Source of the DNA: Pseudomonas serbica
GTDB lineage: Bacteria; Pseudomonadota; Gammaproteobacteria; Pseudomonadales; Pseudomonadaceae
Assembly (NCBI RefSeq): GCF_028823535.1
Contig: NZ_JAQIYM010000001.1
Coordinates: 186,001-250,000, forward strand
Direction of reading: 5' to 3'
DNA: 64,000 nt
The translations under genes and the position numbers were made by a program. Under the pieces are notes generated by a model. The model was not told the DNA's origin. It ran no database searches and was given only the letters and a program-made list of their open reading frames with translations. Shown here in pieces: positions 1-11,000 of this stretch; position 1 is the stretch's first letter, and each line of letters begins with the position of its first letter.

Positions 1-2
1 CC

Positions 3-1067
3 TACTCCAGCGCCACCTGGGAAGCGTTGCCAGCAGTCTCCGACAGCGACCTCGTCGCCGGTTTCGGCTCGTGGCGCAGCGCCTGCACCCGGCTCAAGGC
101 CGACCCGGTCTGGGGCGGCACCTGCGCAGCGGCGGCCAACGTACCGCAGAGCGCCAATGACATTCGCGGTTTCCTCAAGCAGAACCTGGATGTCTACGGC
201 CTGCGCGCCGCCAATGACAATCCCAACGGCCTGATCACTGGCTACTACGAACCGGTCTACCCTGGCAGCCTGACCCAAACCGCAGCGGCGAACATCCCGG
301 TGTATGGCGTGCCGGAAGACATGATCATCGTCTCACTGGACAGCATCTACCCGGAACTCAAGGGCAAACGCCTGCGCGGTCGACTTGAAGGCCGCGTGCT
401 CAAGCCGTATGACGATGCCGCAACCATCGAGAGCAACGGGGTCAAGGCACCCGTGGTGGCCTGGTTGACCGACCCGATGAACCTGCAATTCCTGCAGATC
501 CAGGGTTCGGGTCGCATCCAGCTCGACAGCGGCCGGCAATTGCGCATTGCCTACGCCGACCAGAATGGTCACCCCTACCGACCCATAGGACGTTGGCTGG
601 TGGAGCAAGGCGAGTTGAAGAAAGAAGACGTGACCATGGGCGCCATCAGCAACTGGGCCAAGGCCAATCCTTCGCGCATTCCTGAACTGCTCGGCAGCAA
701 CCCGAGCTATGTGTTTTTTACCCGTAACCCGGATAGCAACGAAGGGCCGCGCGGCTCGCTGAACGTGCCGCTGACGGCGGGTTACAGCGCGGCAGTGGAT
801 CGCAAGGTCATTCCGCTGGGCAGTTTGTTGTGGCTGTCCACCACCAAACCCGACGGTACCGCCCTGGTACGCCCGGTGGCGGCACAGGATACCGGCGGCG
901 CGATTGCCGGCGAGGTTCGTGCGGATCTGTTCTGGGGCACCGGCGAGGCGGCCGGGCAACTGGCGGGGGACATGAAGCAGCAAGGGCAGATCTGGATGCT
1001 ATGGCCCAAAGGCGCGGCGCTGCCACAGGTGCCGCAGGTGGCGGATACGGCCAACACCAAGCCTTGA
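3..1067 (+). CDS. mltA: Membrane-bound lytic murein transglycosylase A, 5' end missing
   Basis: MltA cleaves the glycan strands of peptidoglycan non-hydrolytically, leaving 1,6-anhydro ends, and is normally an outer-membrane lipoprotein. The frame is open from the window edge, so the signal peptide/lipobox and roughly the first 40 residues lie outside; 354 codons are visible. MltA-like blocks include ITGYYEPV (about residue 80) and FLQIQGSGRIQL. The C-terminal 3D domain carries the paired aspartates in AAQDTGGAI (near residue 295) and ADLFWG. The product ends in a short Pro/Val tail. A REPIN follows the stop codon. Identification is confident; the start cannot be placed. Confidence 0.93.
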   Translation, partial: YSSATWEALPAVSDSDLVAGFGSWRSACTRLKADPVWGGTCAAAANVPQSANDIRGFLKQNLDVYGLRAANDNPNGLITGYYEPVYPGSLTQTAAANIPVYGVPEDMIIVSLDSIYPELKGKRLRGRLEGRVLKPYDDAATIESNGVKAPVVAWLTDPMNLQFLQIQGSGRIQLDSGRQLRIAYADQNGHPYRPIGRWLVEQGELKKEDVTMGAISNWAKANPSRIPELLGSNPSYVFFTRNPDSNEGPRGSLNVPLTAGYSAAVDRKVIPLGSLLWLSTTKPDGTALVRPVAAQDTGGAIAGEVRADLFWGTGEAAGQLAGDMKQQGQIWMLWPKGAALPQVPQVADTANTKP

Positions 1068-1093
1068 TATTCGCTGTGACTGATCGATAGCTA

Positions 1094-1147
1094 TCGCGAG
1101 CAGGCTCGCTCCTACAGGGATCAGTGTGGGAGCGAGCCTGCTCGCGA
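1094..1147. repeat. REPIN (paired REP hairpins) after mltA
   Basis: Two inverted arms (1094-1116 and 1125-1147) share the core GCGAGCAGGCTCGCTCC and its complement, separated by 8 bases. It lies in the gap between mltA (+) and the convergent MAPEG gene (-). The transcript of either strand could fold into a long hairpin and shield mRNA 3' ends. Confidence 0.85.
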
Positions 1148-1175
1148 TGAGGCCAGTAAAAACGCCGAACTTCTT

Positions 1176-1559
1176 TCAGGCAGAGACGACAAAAAAGCTG
1201 ACGATCAACCCCATCCCCACAAACCACGCCAGCGATCGCAAAATCGCCAGGTCGGCCAGATAGAAAATGATGTAGAGCAGTCGACTGGTGATGAACAACA
1301 CCGACAGCACATTGAGCGTCACCAGCTCCGCATTGCCAGCCAGGTGCGCCACGATCACGGCGGCCGCGAACGCCGGGGTCACTTCAAAACTGTTCAGTTG
1401 CGCCGCATGCGCGCGCCTGGCCAAACCATTGAGCGACTCGAGAAAGTCACGGGGATCATGATTGTCACTCAGACGAAACCCGCCACTGGCCTTGGCGATG
1501 CCTGTACAGACATAAGGCAGAATAATCGCGATCAAAATGCACCACAGAGCAACCGTCAT
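1176..1559 (-). CDS. MAPEG family membrane protein
   Basis: This 127-residue protein has about four hydrophobic segments: residues 3-20, about 60-78, about 80-100 and 108-125. It fits the MAPEG superfamily (membrane-associated proteins in eicosanoid and glutathione metabolism), supported by size, the N-terminal helix and the SLNGLARRAHAAQLNSFE block (about residues 42-60). Some bacterial members act as membrane glutathione transferases, but many have no known substrate, so no reaction is assigned. The ATG is preceded by AAGGGAA, a reasonable ribosome-binding site. It is convergent with mltA and 31 bases downstream of the EamA permease, with which it may be co-transcribed. Confidence 0.82.
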   Translation of the reverse strand: MTVALWCILIAIILPYVCTGIAKASGGFRLSDNHDPRDFLESLNGLARRAHAAQLNSFEVTPAFAAAVIVAHLAGNAELVTLNVLSVLFITSRLLYIIFYLADLAILRSLAWFVGMGLIVSFFVVSA

Positions 1560-1590
1560 AAAGCATTCCCTTCTTCACGTTTCAGAACAA

Positions 1591-2424
1591 TCAGAATTTC
1601 ATCACCAGCATGCCAACCAGCACCAGCCCACAGGCTAAGAGCCGTGGCCCGCCGAAAGGTTCTTTCAGGTAACGCATGCCGAACAGCACCACCAATATCA
1701 CGCTGATCTCGCGCAAGGCAGCCGCTTCAGCAGTCGAGCCCAGCTGCATGGCCCACAGCACCAGAGCGTAGCTGAACAACACGCAGAATCCGACCGCCAG
1801 GCCCAGCCGCCATTGCTCGCGCCAGAACAACTTGAAGGCCGGCCGCTTGCGAACCCAGGCCAGCAAAGGAAACGGCCAGGCACTGAGCAACGTCACCCAG
1901 ACCAAGTAATCCAGTGGGTGTGACCAGCGTCGCAAGGCCTGGCCGTCGATGAACGTGTAGCAACCGATGCACAGGCCGATCAGCGCCACCACCGGCAGCA
2001 TCGACCACGGCAAGTGCGCACCGCCGCCCCCCTGCCAGAGCAGGCAAAGCATGCCGAGCGGGATCAGCAGGATCCCGAATATCTGCTGATAGGTCAGCAC
2101 TTCCCCGGCAAAAATCAGCGTCAGCGCCAACACCACCAGCGGCGACAGACCCCGCATCAGTGGATAGACCAGCCCGAGGTCGCCGACCCGATAAGCCTGG
2201 ATCAGCAAATAGCGGTAGAGCAACTCGAACGCTGCCGAGGCGAGAATCCACGGCCAGATTTCCAGTGGTGGCAGCTCCACAAACGGCAGCATGAGCGCGA
2301 CGAAAAGCAACGCCACGCTGTCCATGCAGGCCACCACCAGCAACCGCTCGGCACTGAACTTGATCAGGGTATTCCACGCCGCATGCAGCAACGCCGCCAC
2401 CAACACCAACGCCGTCGCAAGCAC
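1591..2424 (-). CDS. EamA/DMT-family permease
   Basis: The product is a 277-residue inner-membrane protein with about ten hydrophobic segments in two repeated halves, as in the drug/metabolite transporter (EamA) superfamily. The first half carries YRVGDLGLVYPLMRGLSPL (about residues 78-96) and the second ends with RYLKEPFGGPRLLACGLV. Substrates range from amino acids to sugars and drugs, so none is assigned. The start is GTG at 2422-2424, chosen because AAAGGAG lies 6 bases upstream; there is no better ATG. The gene is divergent from the MFS exporter, and 184 bases of intergenic DNA hold both promoters. Confidence 0.85.
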   Translation of the reverse strand: MLATALVLVAALLHAAWNTLIKFSAERLLVVACMDSVALLFVALMLPFVELPPLEIWPWILASAAFELLYRYLLIQAYRVGDLGLVYPLMRGLSPLVVLALTLIFAGEVLTYQQIFGILLIPLGMLCLLWQGGGGAHLPWSMLPVVALIGLCIGCYTFIDGQALRRWSHPLDYLVWVTLLSAWPFPLLAWVRKRPAFKLFWREQWRLGLAVGFCVLFSYALVLWAMQLGSTAEAAALREISVILVVLFGMRYLKEPFGGPRLLACGLVLVGMLVMKF

Positions 2425-2608
2425 GGCCTACTCCTTTTAATTGATTCGCCATATGTCAGCAGCTGTTTATACTGCAACCGACCACGCCGCACTCAGTTGC
2501 GCACAGACTAATTCCAATAAAAATGCCCTCGCCCGCTCTCATCGAGATCGGTCTTTGGCATGCGTATGCCTGATCAGAGCGTCAAGACTACCGACAGAGA
2601 CCTTGCGC

Positions 2609-3778
2609 ATGCCACTCGCCTTGCTTGCCCTTGCTGTTGCCGCGTTCGGCATCGGCACCACCGAATTCGTCATCATGGGCTTGCTGCCCGATGTTGCCCG
2701 CGACCTCGCGGTGAGCATTCCCGACGCCGGACTGCTGATCACCGGTTATGCCCTGGGTGTGGTGTTCGGTGCACCGATCCTCGCGGTCGGCACCGCCAAC
2801 ATGCCGCGAAAGGCGACGCTGCTGGGCATGACGCTGATGTTCATCCTCGGCAACATGCTCTGCGCACTGGCCCCCAATTACGCCACGCTGATGGCCGCGC
2901 GAGTGATCACCGCGCTGTGTCACGGTGCGTTCTTCGGTATCGGTTCGGTGGTTGCTGCCGGCCTGGTGGCGCCGAACAAACGGGCCCAGGCGATTGCCAT
3001 GATGTTCACCGGCCTGACCCTGGCCAACGTGCTTGGGGTGCCATTGGGCACCGCGCTTGGGCAGTACGCCGGCTGGCGCTCGACGTTCTGGGCAGTGTCG
3101 GTGATCGGTGTGATCGCGGCCATTGCGCAGTGGGTCTGGCTGCCGAAGCATATCGCGATGGACAACGCCGACCTGGCCCGCGAGTTCAAGGTACTGGGCA
3201 AGGCCAACGTGTTGCTGGCACTGGGCATGAGCGTACTGGCCTCGACCAGCCTGTTCAGCGTCTTCACCTACATCGCGCCGATCCTGCAGGACATCACCGG
3301 CGTCAGCCCCCATGGCGTGACCATCATGCTGTTGCTGTTCGGCGTGGGCTTGACGGCGGGCAGCATGCTCGGCGGGCGCCTGGCGGACAGCCGCCTGCTG
3401 CCTTCGCTGGTCGGCATGGCACTGGCCGTGGTGGTGGTCCTGGCCGCGTTCAGCCAGACCAGCCATTCGGTGATTCCAGCGGCAATCACCCTGGTGTTGT
3501 GGGGCATTTTCGCCTTCGCCCTGTGCCCGATCCTGCAACTGCTGATCATCGATCAGGCCCATGAAGCGCCCAACCTTGGCTCGACGCTCAACCAGAGTGC
3601 TTTTAACCTCGGTAACGCGGCCGGTGCCTGGATCGGCGGGCTGGTGGTCGCCAGCGGTGCCGACCTCGCGGACCTGCCGTGGACCGGCGCAGCGGTCAGT
3701 GGCCTGACCGTGCTGGCCGCGCTGTATTTCATCTACCTGCAACGCCGCGCTGGCGCCGTAGTGAATGTGCCGGGCTGA
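2609..3778 (+). CDS. MFS transporter, AraJ/YdhP-like (DHA1 type)
   Basis: This 389-residue, twelve-segment permease of the major facilitator superfamily most resembles the AraJ/YdhP group of proton-driven effluxers. It has the N-terminal GIGTTEFVIMGLLPDVA block (about residues 13-29), YALGVVFGAP in segment 2, and the HGAFFGIGSVVA block in segment 4. The open frame runs further upstream, but that extension is not membrane-like. The ATG at 2609 puts a hydrophobic helix at the N-terminus, though it has only a weak ribosome-binding site. A TATACT-like -10 lies at 2468-2473. The stop codon abuts the stop codon of the convergent FNT gene. The substrate is unknown. Confidence 0.85.
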   Translation: MPLALLALAVAAFGIGTTEFVIMGLLPDVARDLAVSIPDAGLLITGYALGVVFGAPILAVGTANMPRKATLLGMTLMFILGNMLCALAPNYATLMAARVITALCHGAFFGIGSVVAAGLVAPNKRAQAIAMMFTGLTLANVLGVPLGTALGQYAGWRSTFWAVSVIGVIAAIAQWVWLPKHIAMDNADLAREFKVLGKANVLLALGMSVLASTSLFSVFTYIAPILQDITGVSPHGVTIMLLLFGVGLTAGSMLGGRLADSRLLPSLVGMALAVVVVLAAFSQTSHSVIPAAITLVLWGIFAFALCPILQLLIIDQAHEAPNLGSTLNQSAFNLGNAAGAWIGGLVVASGADLADLPWTGAAVSGLTVLAALYFIYLQRRAGAVVNVPG

Positions 3779-4666
3779 TCACTTTTTGATCTTCTGTGGA
3801 TCGGGCTCTTCAGCCTGATCCGATGCGCTTTTGGGCGGCCCGCTCTCGCTGCGAATCTGCGCATGGCTGATCAACGCGAAGATGAAGCTGCCCCCCACGA
3901 TATTGCCCACCAGCGTCGGCCCGGCGAACACCAGCCAGAAATCCTTCCACGGCAGTTCGCCGGCAAACACCAGATAACCGACCTCCAGCGAACCGACCAC
4001 GATGTGCGTGAAATCCCCCAGCGCCATGAGGTAGGTGATGAGGATGATAATCCACATCTTGGCACTCTCCATGGACGGGATCATCCAGACCATGGTGGCG
4101 ATCATCCAGCCCGAGATGATGCCCTTGGCGAACATCTGGCTGACGTCGTTTTCCATGACCTTGCGGCCGATGTCGAGGAAGGCCACGTCGGTCTTGCCGT
4201 CGAAAATCGGCAGCTCCAGCATGACGTAGGCCACCAGCAAGGTGCCGCAGAGGTTGCCCACCAGCACCACCGACCACAGCCGCAGCAATCGGCCGAAGTT
4301 ACCGAGCGTGGGCTTGCTCATGATCGGCAGCACGGCAGTCAGGGTGTTTTCGGTGAACAGTTGCTGGCGGGCGAGGATCACCGCGAGAAAACCGGCGCAG
4401 TAGCCGAAACTGGCGATCACCTTGAAGCCCTCGCCGTCCGGCAGGCGCGAGTTGAGCAGGCCCATCCCCATCAGCGACAGGCCCATGGTCAAGCCTGCGG
4501 CCAGCGCCGACCACCACAGCGCGGCAACACTGCGCTCCAGTTCCTGATCGCCCTGGGTGCGGATGATTTCGTGCAGGACCGCCGCGCGTGGCGGCTGGTT
4601 TTTTTCGACCTCATGCTGCTCTTTTGCCGAGAGGTCGGGGGTCTTGCCGTCTTTTTTAGTGTCCAT
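3779..4666 (-). CDS. Formate/nitrite transporter (FNT) family channel
   Basis: The 295-residue product matches the FNT fold: a charged N-terminal cytoplasmic part (about 45 residues), then six hydrophobic segments, then a charged tail rich in Asp/Glu/Lys. FNT hallmarks include ARQQLFTENTLTAVLPI (about residue 100) and LMALGDFTHIVVGSLEV (about residue 215), which places a His in the pore region. FNT proteins pass formate, nitrite, lactate or hydrosulfide. The long charged N-terminus and sequence are closer to the YfdC-like subgroup, whose substrate is not established, so no specific anion is assigned. The ATG follows AGGAG. The stop is immediately adjacent to that of the convergent MFS gene. 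Confidence 0.88.
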   Translation of the reverse strand: MDTKKDGKTPDLSAKEQHEVEKNQPPRAAVLHEIIRTQGDQELERSVAALWWSALAAGLTMGLSLMGMGLLNSRLPDGEGFKVIASFGYCAGFLAVILARQQLFTENTLTAVLPIMSKPTLGNFGRLLRLWSVVLVGNLCGTLLVAYVMLELPIFDGKTDVAFLDIGRKVMENDVSQMFAKGIISGWMIATMVWMIPSMESAKMWIIILITYLMALGDFTHIVVGSLEVGYLVFAGELPWKDFWLVFAGPTLVGNIVGGSFIFALISHAQIRSESGPPKSASDQAEEPDPQKIKK

Positions 4667-4738
4667 GGAACTCCTGAACCGCTGGCGTGCGATGTAGTTA
4701 CGACCCGCGCGGTTCAGATTCCGTTCGTCATCCTCAAA

Positions 4739-5143
4739 TTATTCGACAGCGCCTTCATCCTTGAACTGGTCTTTGACGTATTTGATCTCGGTACGGCCAT
4801 GGGGCGCGGGCAGCCCGTCTTCACCCAGGTTGACGAAAACGATCTTCTCCACCGTCAGGATGCTTTTGCGGGTGATCTTGTTACGCACCTCGCACTTGAG
4901 GGTGATCGAGGTGCGACCGAATTCGGTGGCGGTGATACCCAGCTCGATGATGTCACCCTGGCGCGAAGCGCTGACGAAATTGATTTCGGAAATGTACTTG
5001 GTGACCACACGCTGGTTGCCCAGCTGGACGATCGCGTAGATCGCCGCTTCTTCGTCGAGCCAACGCAGCAGGCTGCCGCCGAATAGCGTGCCATTGGGGT
5101 TGAGGTCTTCGGGTTTAACCCATTTGCGGGTGTGGAAATTCAT
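4739..5143 (-). CDS. Hotdog-fold acyl-CoA thioesterase (YciA-like)
   Basis: This protein of 134 residues belongs to the hotdog acyl-CoA hydrolase family, which splits acyl-CoA into CoA and free acid in the cytoplasm. The motif NPNGTLFGGSLLRWLDEEAA (about residues 15-34) holds the Asn and the Gly-Gly oxyanion region plus the catalytic acid of YciA/BACH-type enzymes. A GTG three codons earlier (5149) is open, but it sits one base from the AGGAG site, whereas the ATG at 5143 is 7 bases away, so the ATG is preferred. It has no obvious operon partner; it is divergent from the ahcY promoter region. The chain-length preference cannot be read from sequence. Confidence 0.87.
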   Translation of the reverse strand: MNFHTRKWVKPEDLNPNGTLFGGSLLRWLDEEAAIYAIVQLGNQRVVTKYISEINFVSASRQGDIIELGITATEFGRTSITLKCEVRNKITRKSILTVEKIVFVNLGEDGLPAPHGRTEIKYVKDQFKDEGAVE

Positions 5144-5262
5144 GTTCACTCCTGAGCGTCTTGCCGAATGAGGGCGCTATCTTGGCAGACCCCGGGCCAG
5201 AGCTCTATTGAGCATCGACTATGGTCTCGATTACCGTTCGGACATTGACCAACAGAAACCCT

Positions 5263-6876
<1,614 letters not shown>

Positions 6877-6900
6877 CAGGCGCTGACTGCTCGCTCTCCC

Positions 6901-6988
6901 TGTGGGAGCGAGCCTGCTCGCGATGAGGCCCTGACATTCACATTGTCTTGGCTGTTAAACCGCTTTCGCGAGCAGGCTCGCTCCCACA
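6901..6988. repeat. REPIN between ahcY and metF
   Basis: Arms TGTGGGAGCGAGCCTGCTCGCGA (6901-6923) and its inverted copy (6966-6988) flank a 42-base spacer. It lies inside the presumed ahcY-metF transcript, where it could set different mRNA stabilities for the two genes. Confidence 0.85.
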
Positions 6989-7033
6989 TGGGATTGCAGC
7001 GCCTCGAAGGTTCTTGTTTCCAAGGATATGACC

Positions 7034-7879
7034 ATGTCCCAAGATCGTCGCTACAGCTTCGAGTTCTTCCCTACCAAGACCGACGCTGGGCATGAAAAGC
7101 TGCTCGCCACTGCCCGTCAGCTGGCCACGTACAACCCCGATTTCTTCTCCTGCACCTACGGTGCCGGTGGTTCGACCCGTGATCGCACCCTCAACACCGT
7201 GTTGCAACTCGAGAGTGAAGTCAAAGTCCCGGCCGCACCGCACTTGTCCTGCGTCGGCGACAGCAAGGCCGACCTGCGCGGCCTGCTGAGCCAGTACAAG
7301 GCCGCCGGCATCCAGCGCATCGTCGCGTTGCGCGGTGACCTGCCTTCGGGCATGGGCATGGCCAGCGGCGAAATGCGCCACGCCAACGACCTGGTTGAAT
7401 TCATCCGTGAAGAGACCGGCGATCATTTCCACATCGAAGTCGCCGCCTACCCGGAAATGCATCCGCAGGCCCGCAACTTCGAAGACGATATCAACAACTT
7501 CGTACGCAAAGCCAACGCTGGCGCCGACAGTGCGATCACCCAGTACTTCTTCAACGCCGACAGCTACTTCTATTTCGTCGAGCGCGTGCGGGCCAAGGGT
7601 GTGAACATTCCGATCGTGCCGGGGATCATGCCGATCACCAACTACAGCAAGCTGGCACGCTTCTCCGATGCCTGCGGTGCGGAGATCCCGCGCTGGATCC
7701 GCAAGCAACTGGAAGCCTACGGCGACGATACCCAGAGCATTCAGCGTTTCGGCGAGCAAGTCATCACCGAGATGTGCGAACGCCTGCTCCAGGGCGGTGC
7801 GCCAGGGCTGCACTTCTACACGCTGAACCAGGCTGAAGCGAGCCTGGCGGTGTGGAACAACCTGAAGTTGCCGCGTTAA
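7034..7879 (+). CDS. metF: 5,10-methylenetetrahydrofolate reductase
   Basis: MetF is the FAD enzyme that reduces methylene-THF to methyl-THF, the methyl donor for methionine synthase. The 281-residue protein is a single TIM-barrel of the bacterial type, without the eukaryotic regulatory domain. It carries YSFEFFPTK at the N-terminus, FSCTYGAGGSTRDRT near residue 38, and RGDLPSG in the FAD/folate region. An ATG at 7028 is also open, but AAGGA at 7022-7026 is 7 bases before the ATG at 7034, so the second is preferred. It follows ahcY, making a methyl-cycle unit under the SAH riboswitch. A perfect long hairpin follows the stop. Confidence 0.97.
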   Translation: MSQDRRYSFEFFPTKTDAGHEKLLATARQLATYNPDFFSCTYGAGGSTRDRTLNTVLQLESEVKVPAAPHLSCVGDSKADLRGLLSQYKAAGIQRIVALRGDLPSGMGMASGEMRHANDLVEFIREETGDHFHIEVAAYPEMHPQARNFEDDINNFVRKANAGADSAITQYFFNADSYFYFVERVRAKGVNIPIVPGIMPITNYSKLARFSDACGAEIPRWIRKQLEAYGDDTQSIQRFGEQVITEMCERLLQGGAPGLHFYTLNQAEASLAVWNNLKLPR

Positions 7880-7895
7880 GCATCAAGGCAAGATC

Positions 7896-7973
7896 AAAAG
7901 ATCGCCGCCTGCGAAAGCTCCTACAGGGGAAATGTGTAATCCCTGTAGGAGCTTTCGCAGGCGGCGATCTTTT
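7896..7973. repeat. Perfect 33-bp inverted repeat (REPIN of a different sequence family)
   Basis: Arms 7896-7928 and 7941-7973 are exact inverse complements with a 12-base loop. The core GATCGCCGCCTGCGAAAGCTC differs from the other REP elements in the window. Each arm is bounded by an A/T run, so the structure could also serve as a terminator after metF. Confidence 0.85.
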
Positions 7974-8069
7974 GCTTTCAGGCACTTTTATTGTGCGGCA
8001 ATCCACGGAGTTAGAGCATCTGCCACCAGTTTCTGGCTCTTTCGCGTTTCTCGTCGTAATCTCAAGCCC

Positions 8070-8885
8070 ATGCCTTTGATCACGCAGTTCATCACCCTGC
8101 TTGTATTCACTTGCCTGAGCTTCGCCGCTCGGGGCGAGAAATTGCGCATTGTCACCGAACCCTGGGCACCTTACGTGTACGAGGAAAACGGCAAAGCCCT
8201 GGGCCTGGACTACGAAACCACCGCCATCGTCTTCAAGCGCCTGGGCATCGAAGTGGAATGGCAGTTCCTGCCTTGGAAACGCTGCCTGTCGATGCTCGAA
8301 ACCGGCCAGGCGGATGGCGCGCTGGACATTTTCCACAGCGAAGAACGTGATGCGACCCTGCTCTACCCCAGCGAACCGCTCTCGGAAGTCCAGTTCGTGA
8401 TGTTCTACGCCAACGCCCGGCCCCACCCGTTTCGTACCCTCGACGAACTGCGCGGCCTGACCATCGGCATCTCTCCCGGCTACCTGTACAGCCAGGACTT
8501 TCGGGACTCGACCCTGTTCACCCGGGAACCGGCACCCAGCCATGAAGCAAACTTCGGCAAACTGGTGCGCGGGCGAATCGACCTGCTGATCACCGACCGC
8601 AGGGTGGGCCAGCACCTGCTCGACGAACTGAATATCCGCAACAAGATCACCGAAAACCCCACAGTCATCAGTCAGCAGAGCCAGTTTCTGGCGGTGCGCC
8701 GCAATGCCGGCATGGACCTGCTGGTGCAGCGCTTCGGCGCCGAACTCAAACGTTTCAAGCGCGAACCGGCCTACGCCGAACTCAGCGCGCGCTACGGCGC
8801 CGCCCCGGCCATTACCGTCAACCCCGCGCGGACCACGGCCAACACAGAAAAAACCGTTGAGCAGCAGGAAAGCGGCGCGCAGTGA
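8070..8885 (+). CDS. Orphan solute-binding protein, SBP_bac_3-like
   Basis: This 271-residue protein has a signal peptide (about residues 1-21, cleavage near SFAARG). The mature domain resembles periplasmic amino-acid-binding proteins (SBP_bac_3): it begins KLRIVTEPWAPYVYEENGK, has GLDYETTAIVFKRLG near residue 46, and FANLVRG-like hinge segments. The last 30 or so residues are polar and low in complexity. No ABC permease or ATPase gene is nearby, so the protein either serves a transporter encoded elsewhere or a sensory role. The ATG at 8070 is chosen because it starts the hydrophobic signal sequence; the ribosome-binding site is weak. The ligand is unknown. Confidence 0.82.
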   Translation: MPLITQFITLLVFTCLSFAARGEKLRIVTEPWAPYVYEENGKALGLDYETTAIVFKRLGIEVEWQFLPWKRCLSMLETGQADGALDIFHSEERDATLLYPSEPLSEVQFVMFYANARPHPFRTLDELRGLTIGISPGYLYSQDFRDSTLFTREPAPSHEANFGKLVRGRIDLLITDRRVGQHLLDELNIRNKITENPTVISQQSQFLAVRRNAGMDLLVQRFGAELKRFKREPAYAELSARYGAAPAITVNPARTTANTEKTVEQQESGAQ

Positions 8886-9110
8886 TTGCTCTGTTATACT
8901 CCGGCCTTCCCGCCAGGCTCACGCCCGGACGCTCGGAACCGTTCAAGGCATCTCGACCCCGCTACAGCGCAGCTTTCCAGCCCGCGCGAGCGCTCCAGAC
9001 GAGCCTTCGTGACCGAAGCAGGACCGGACGGGATTGCGTTCCCCATAAACGCCATTCGCGCCAGGCAAGACTCCCATTGGGCCAAGCCCTAACTTAGAAC
9101 AGGATTACTC

Positions 9111-10985
9111 ATGTCCTTTGCTTCCCTCGGTCTCTCCGAGGCTTTAGTCCGCGCCATCGAGGCAGCGGGCTATACCGAGCCTACTCCGGTGCAACAGCGG
9201 GCCATTCCCGCCGTGTTGCAAGGTCGCGACCTGATGGTCGCGGCACAGACAGGTACTGGTAAAACCGGCGGTTTCGCCCTTCCGATCCTGGAGCGGTTGT
9301 TCCCCAACGGTCACCCGGACAAATCCCAGCGTCACGGCCCGCGCCAACCGCGCGTACTGGTCCTGACCCCTACTCGCGAACTCGCCGCGCAAGTGCACGA
9401 AAGCTTCAAGGTCTACGCCCGTGACCTGAAGTTCGTCAGCGCCTGCATCTTTGGTGGCGTCGGCATGAACCCTCAGGTCCAGGCCATGTCCCGTGGCGTC
9501 GACGTGCTGGTGGCCTGCCCTGGCCGTCTGCTCGACCTCGCCGGCCAAGGCAGCGTCGACCTGTCCCACGTGGAAATCCTCGTGCTGGACGAAGCCGACC
9601 GCATGCTCGACATGGGCTTTGTCCATGACGTGAAGAAGGTCCTGGCCCGCCTGCCAGCCAAACGCCAGAACCTGTTGTTCTCGGCGACCTTCTCCAAGGA
9701 CATCACCGACCTCGCCGGCAAATTGCTGCACAACCCGGAACGCATCGAAGTCACGCCGCCGAACACCACGGTCGAGCGCATCGAGCAACGCGTATTCCGC
9801 CTGCCGGCCAACCACAAGCGTTCGCTGCTGGCGCACCTGATCACCGCTGGCGCCTGGGAACAGGTCCTGGTGTTCACCCGCACCAAGCACGGCGCCAACC
9901 GCCTGGCCGAGTACCTGGACAAACACGGCCTGAGCGCCGTTGCTATCCACGGCAACAAGAGCCAGAACGCGCGCACCAAAGCCCTGGCCGACTTCAAGGC
10001 CGGCACCGTGCGCATCCTGGTGGCCACCGACATCGCCGCCCGCGGCCTGGACATCGACCAGTTGCCACACGTGGTCAACTTCGAACTGCCGAACGTCGAT
10101 GAAGACTACGTGCACCGCATCGGCCGTACGGGCCGTGCCGGTCGCTCGGGCGAGGCGATCTCGCTGGTGGCTCCGGACGAAGAGAAGCTGCTGAAAAGCA
10201 TCGAACGCATGACCAAGCAGAAAATCGCCGACGGCGACCTGATGGGCTTCGATATCAGCGCCGTGGAAGCCGAGAAACCCGAAGCACGCGAGCGTCCGGA
10301 TATGCGCAACCCGCGCAATCCACGTGGCCCGCGCGGCGATGGTCCGAACGGCGGTGGCGGTGGTGGCGGTCGTAAGGACAAAGGCAAGGACAAGGGCAAG
10401 GAAAAGCCGGCGGCTGAGCGCGGTGAGCGTCCAGCCCGCCAGCAAAAGCCGCGCGAAGGCACCCCGGCCCGCGAACAGCGACAACCAAGCCAGCCGCCGC
10501 GCGCCGCGGCCGATCGTGCGCCGGACGAATTCCTCGACGACGATATCGATAACTTCGGTAACCGCGTCGACTACGTGCCACAGCAGAAACCTGCCCAGGG
10601 CCGCGGCCGTCGTCCGGGTGCCCCGGCACAAGGCACAGCTGCCGGTTCCGGCGCTCCCCGTGGCGGCAAGCCACAGGGCGGTCGCCAGAGCGGTCCGCGC
10701 AACAGCGATGGCGCCAGCACCGGCACCCCGCCAGCCAAGCGCAGCGGTCCACGCAGCGGCGCGCCACGTGATGGCCAGGCCCGTCGCGAAGACTCGCGCA
10801 ACCGCCGCCCGGCCCGTGACGAGCAACCACGTTCGGAACCGGCCGTGCAGAACCCTCGCGGTCCAGCGCCGAAGATCATGCACAAGGAGTCGAAGGCCGA
10901 TCGCTTCCCGACACCTGAGCAGCTGGATCAACTGCCAAGCCGTCCTCGTGGTGAAAAACCGGCGTTGCTGACCCGCAATCGCTGA
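9111..10985 (+). CDS. rhlE: DEAD-box ATP-dependent RNA helicase RhlE
   Basis: This 624-residue helicase has the full set of DEAD-box motifs: AQTGTGKT (about residue 45), [19 protein letters not shown] (about 158), FSATF (about 190), ARGLDI (about 310) and [10 protein letters not shown] (about 334). RhlE-type helicases unwind short RNA duplexes in ribosome assembly and mRNA turnover. The catalytic core ends near residue 375; the remaining 250 residues are a disordered tail rich in Gly, Arg, Lys and Pro, with KDKGK repeats, likely for RNA binding. The ATG is preceded by AACAGGA. A 225-base leader with a TATACT-like -10 (8895-8900) precedes it. A strong terminator follows. Confidence 0.96.
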   Translation: MSFASLGLSEALVRAIEAAGYTEPTPVQQRAIPAVLQGRDLMVAAQTGTGKTGGFALPILERLFPNGHPDKSQRHGPRQPRVLVLTPTRELAAQVHESFKVYARDLKFVSACIFGGVGMNPQVQAMSRGVDVLVACPGRLLDLAGQGSVDLSHVEILVLDEADRMLDMGFVHDVKKVLARLPAKRQNLLFSATFSKDITDLAGKLLHNPERIEVTPPNTTVERIEQRVFRLPANHKRSLLAHLITAGAWEQVLVFTRTKHGANRLAEYLDKHGLSAVAIHGNKSQNARTKALADFKAGTVRILVATDIAARGLDIDQLPHVVNFELPNVDEDYVHRIGRTGRAGRSGEAISLVAPDEEKLLKSIERMTKQKIADGDLMGFDISAVEAEKPEARERPDMRNPRNPRGPRGDGPNGGGGGGGRKDKGKDKGKEKPAAERGERPARQQKPREGTPAREQRQPSQPPRAAADRAPDEFLDDDIDNFGNRVDYVPQQKPAQGRGRRPGAPAQGTAAGSGAPRGGKPQGGRQSGPRNSDGASTGTPPAKRSGPRSGAPRDGQARREDSRNRRPARDEQPRSEPAVQNPRGPAPKIMHKESKADRFPTPEQLDQLPSRPRGEKPALLTRNR

Positions 10986-11000
10986 TTTGTCGCTGCCATG

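Noticed and set aside
2588..3742. Minus-strand open frame of about 384 codons opposite the MFS gene
   Set aside because: Composition (Gln/His/Arg-rich) is that of a shadow frame, and the plus strand encodes a clear twelve-segment permease.
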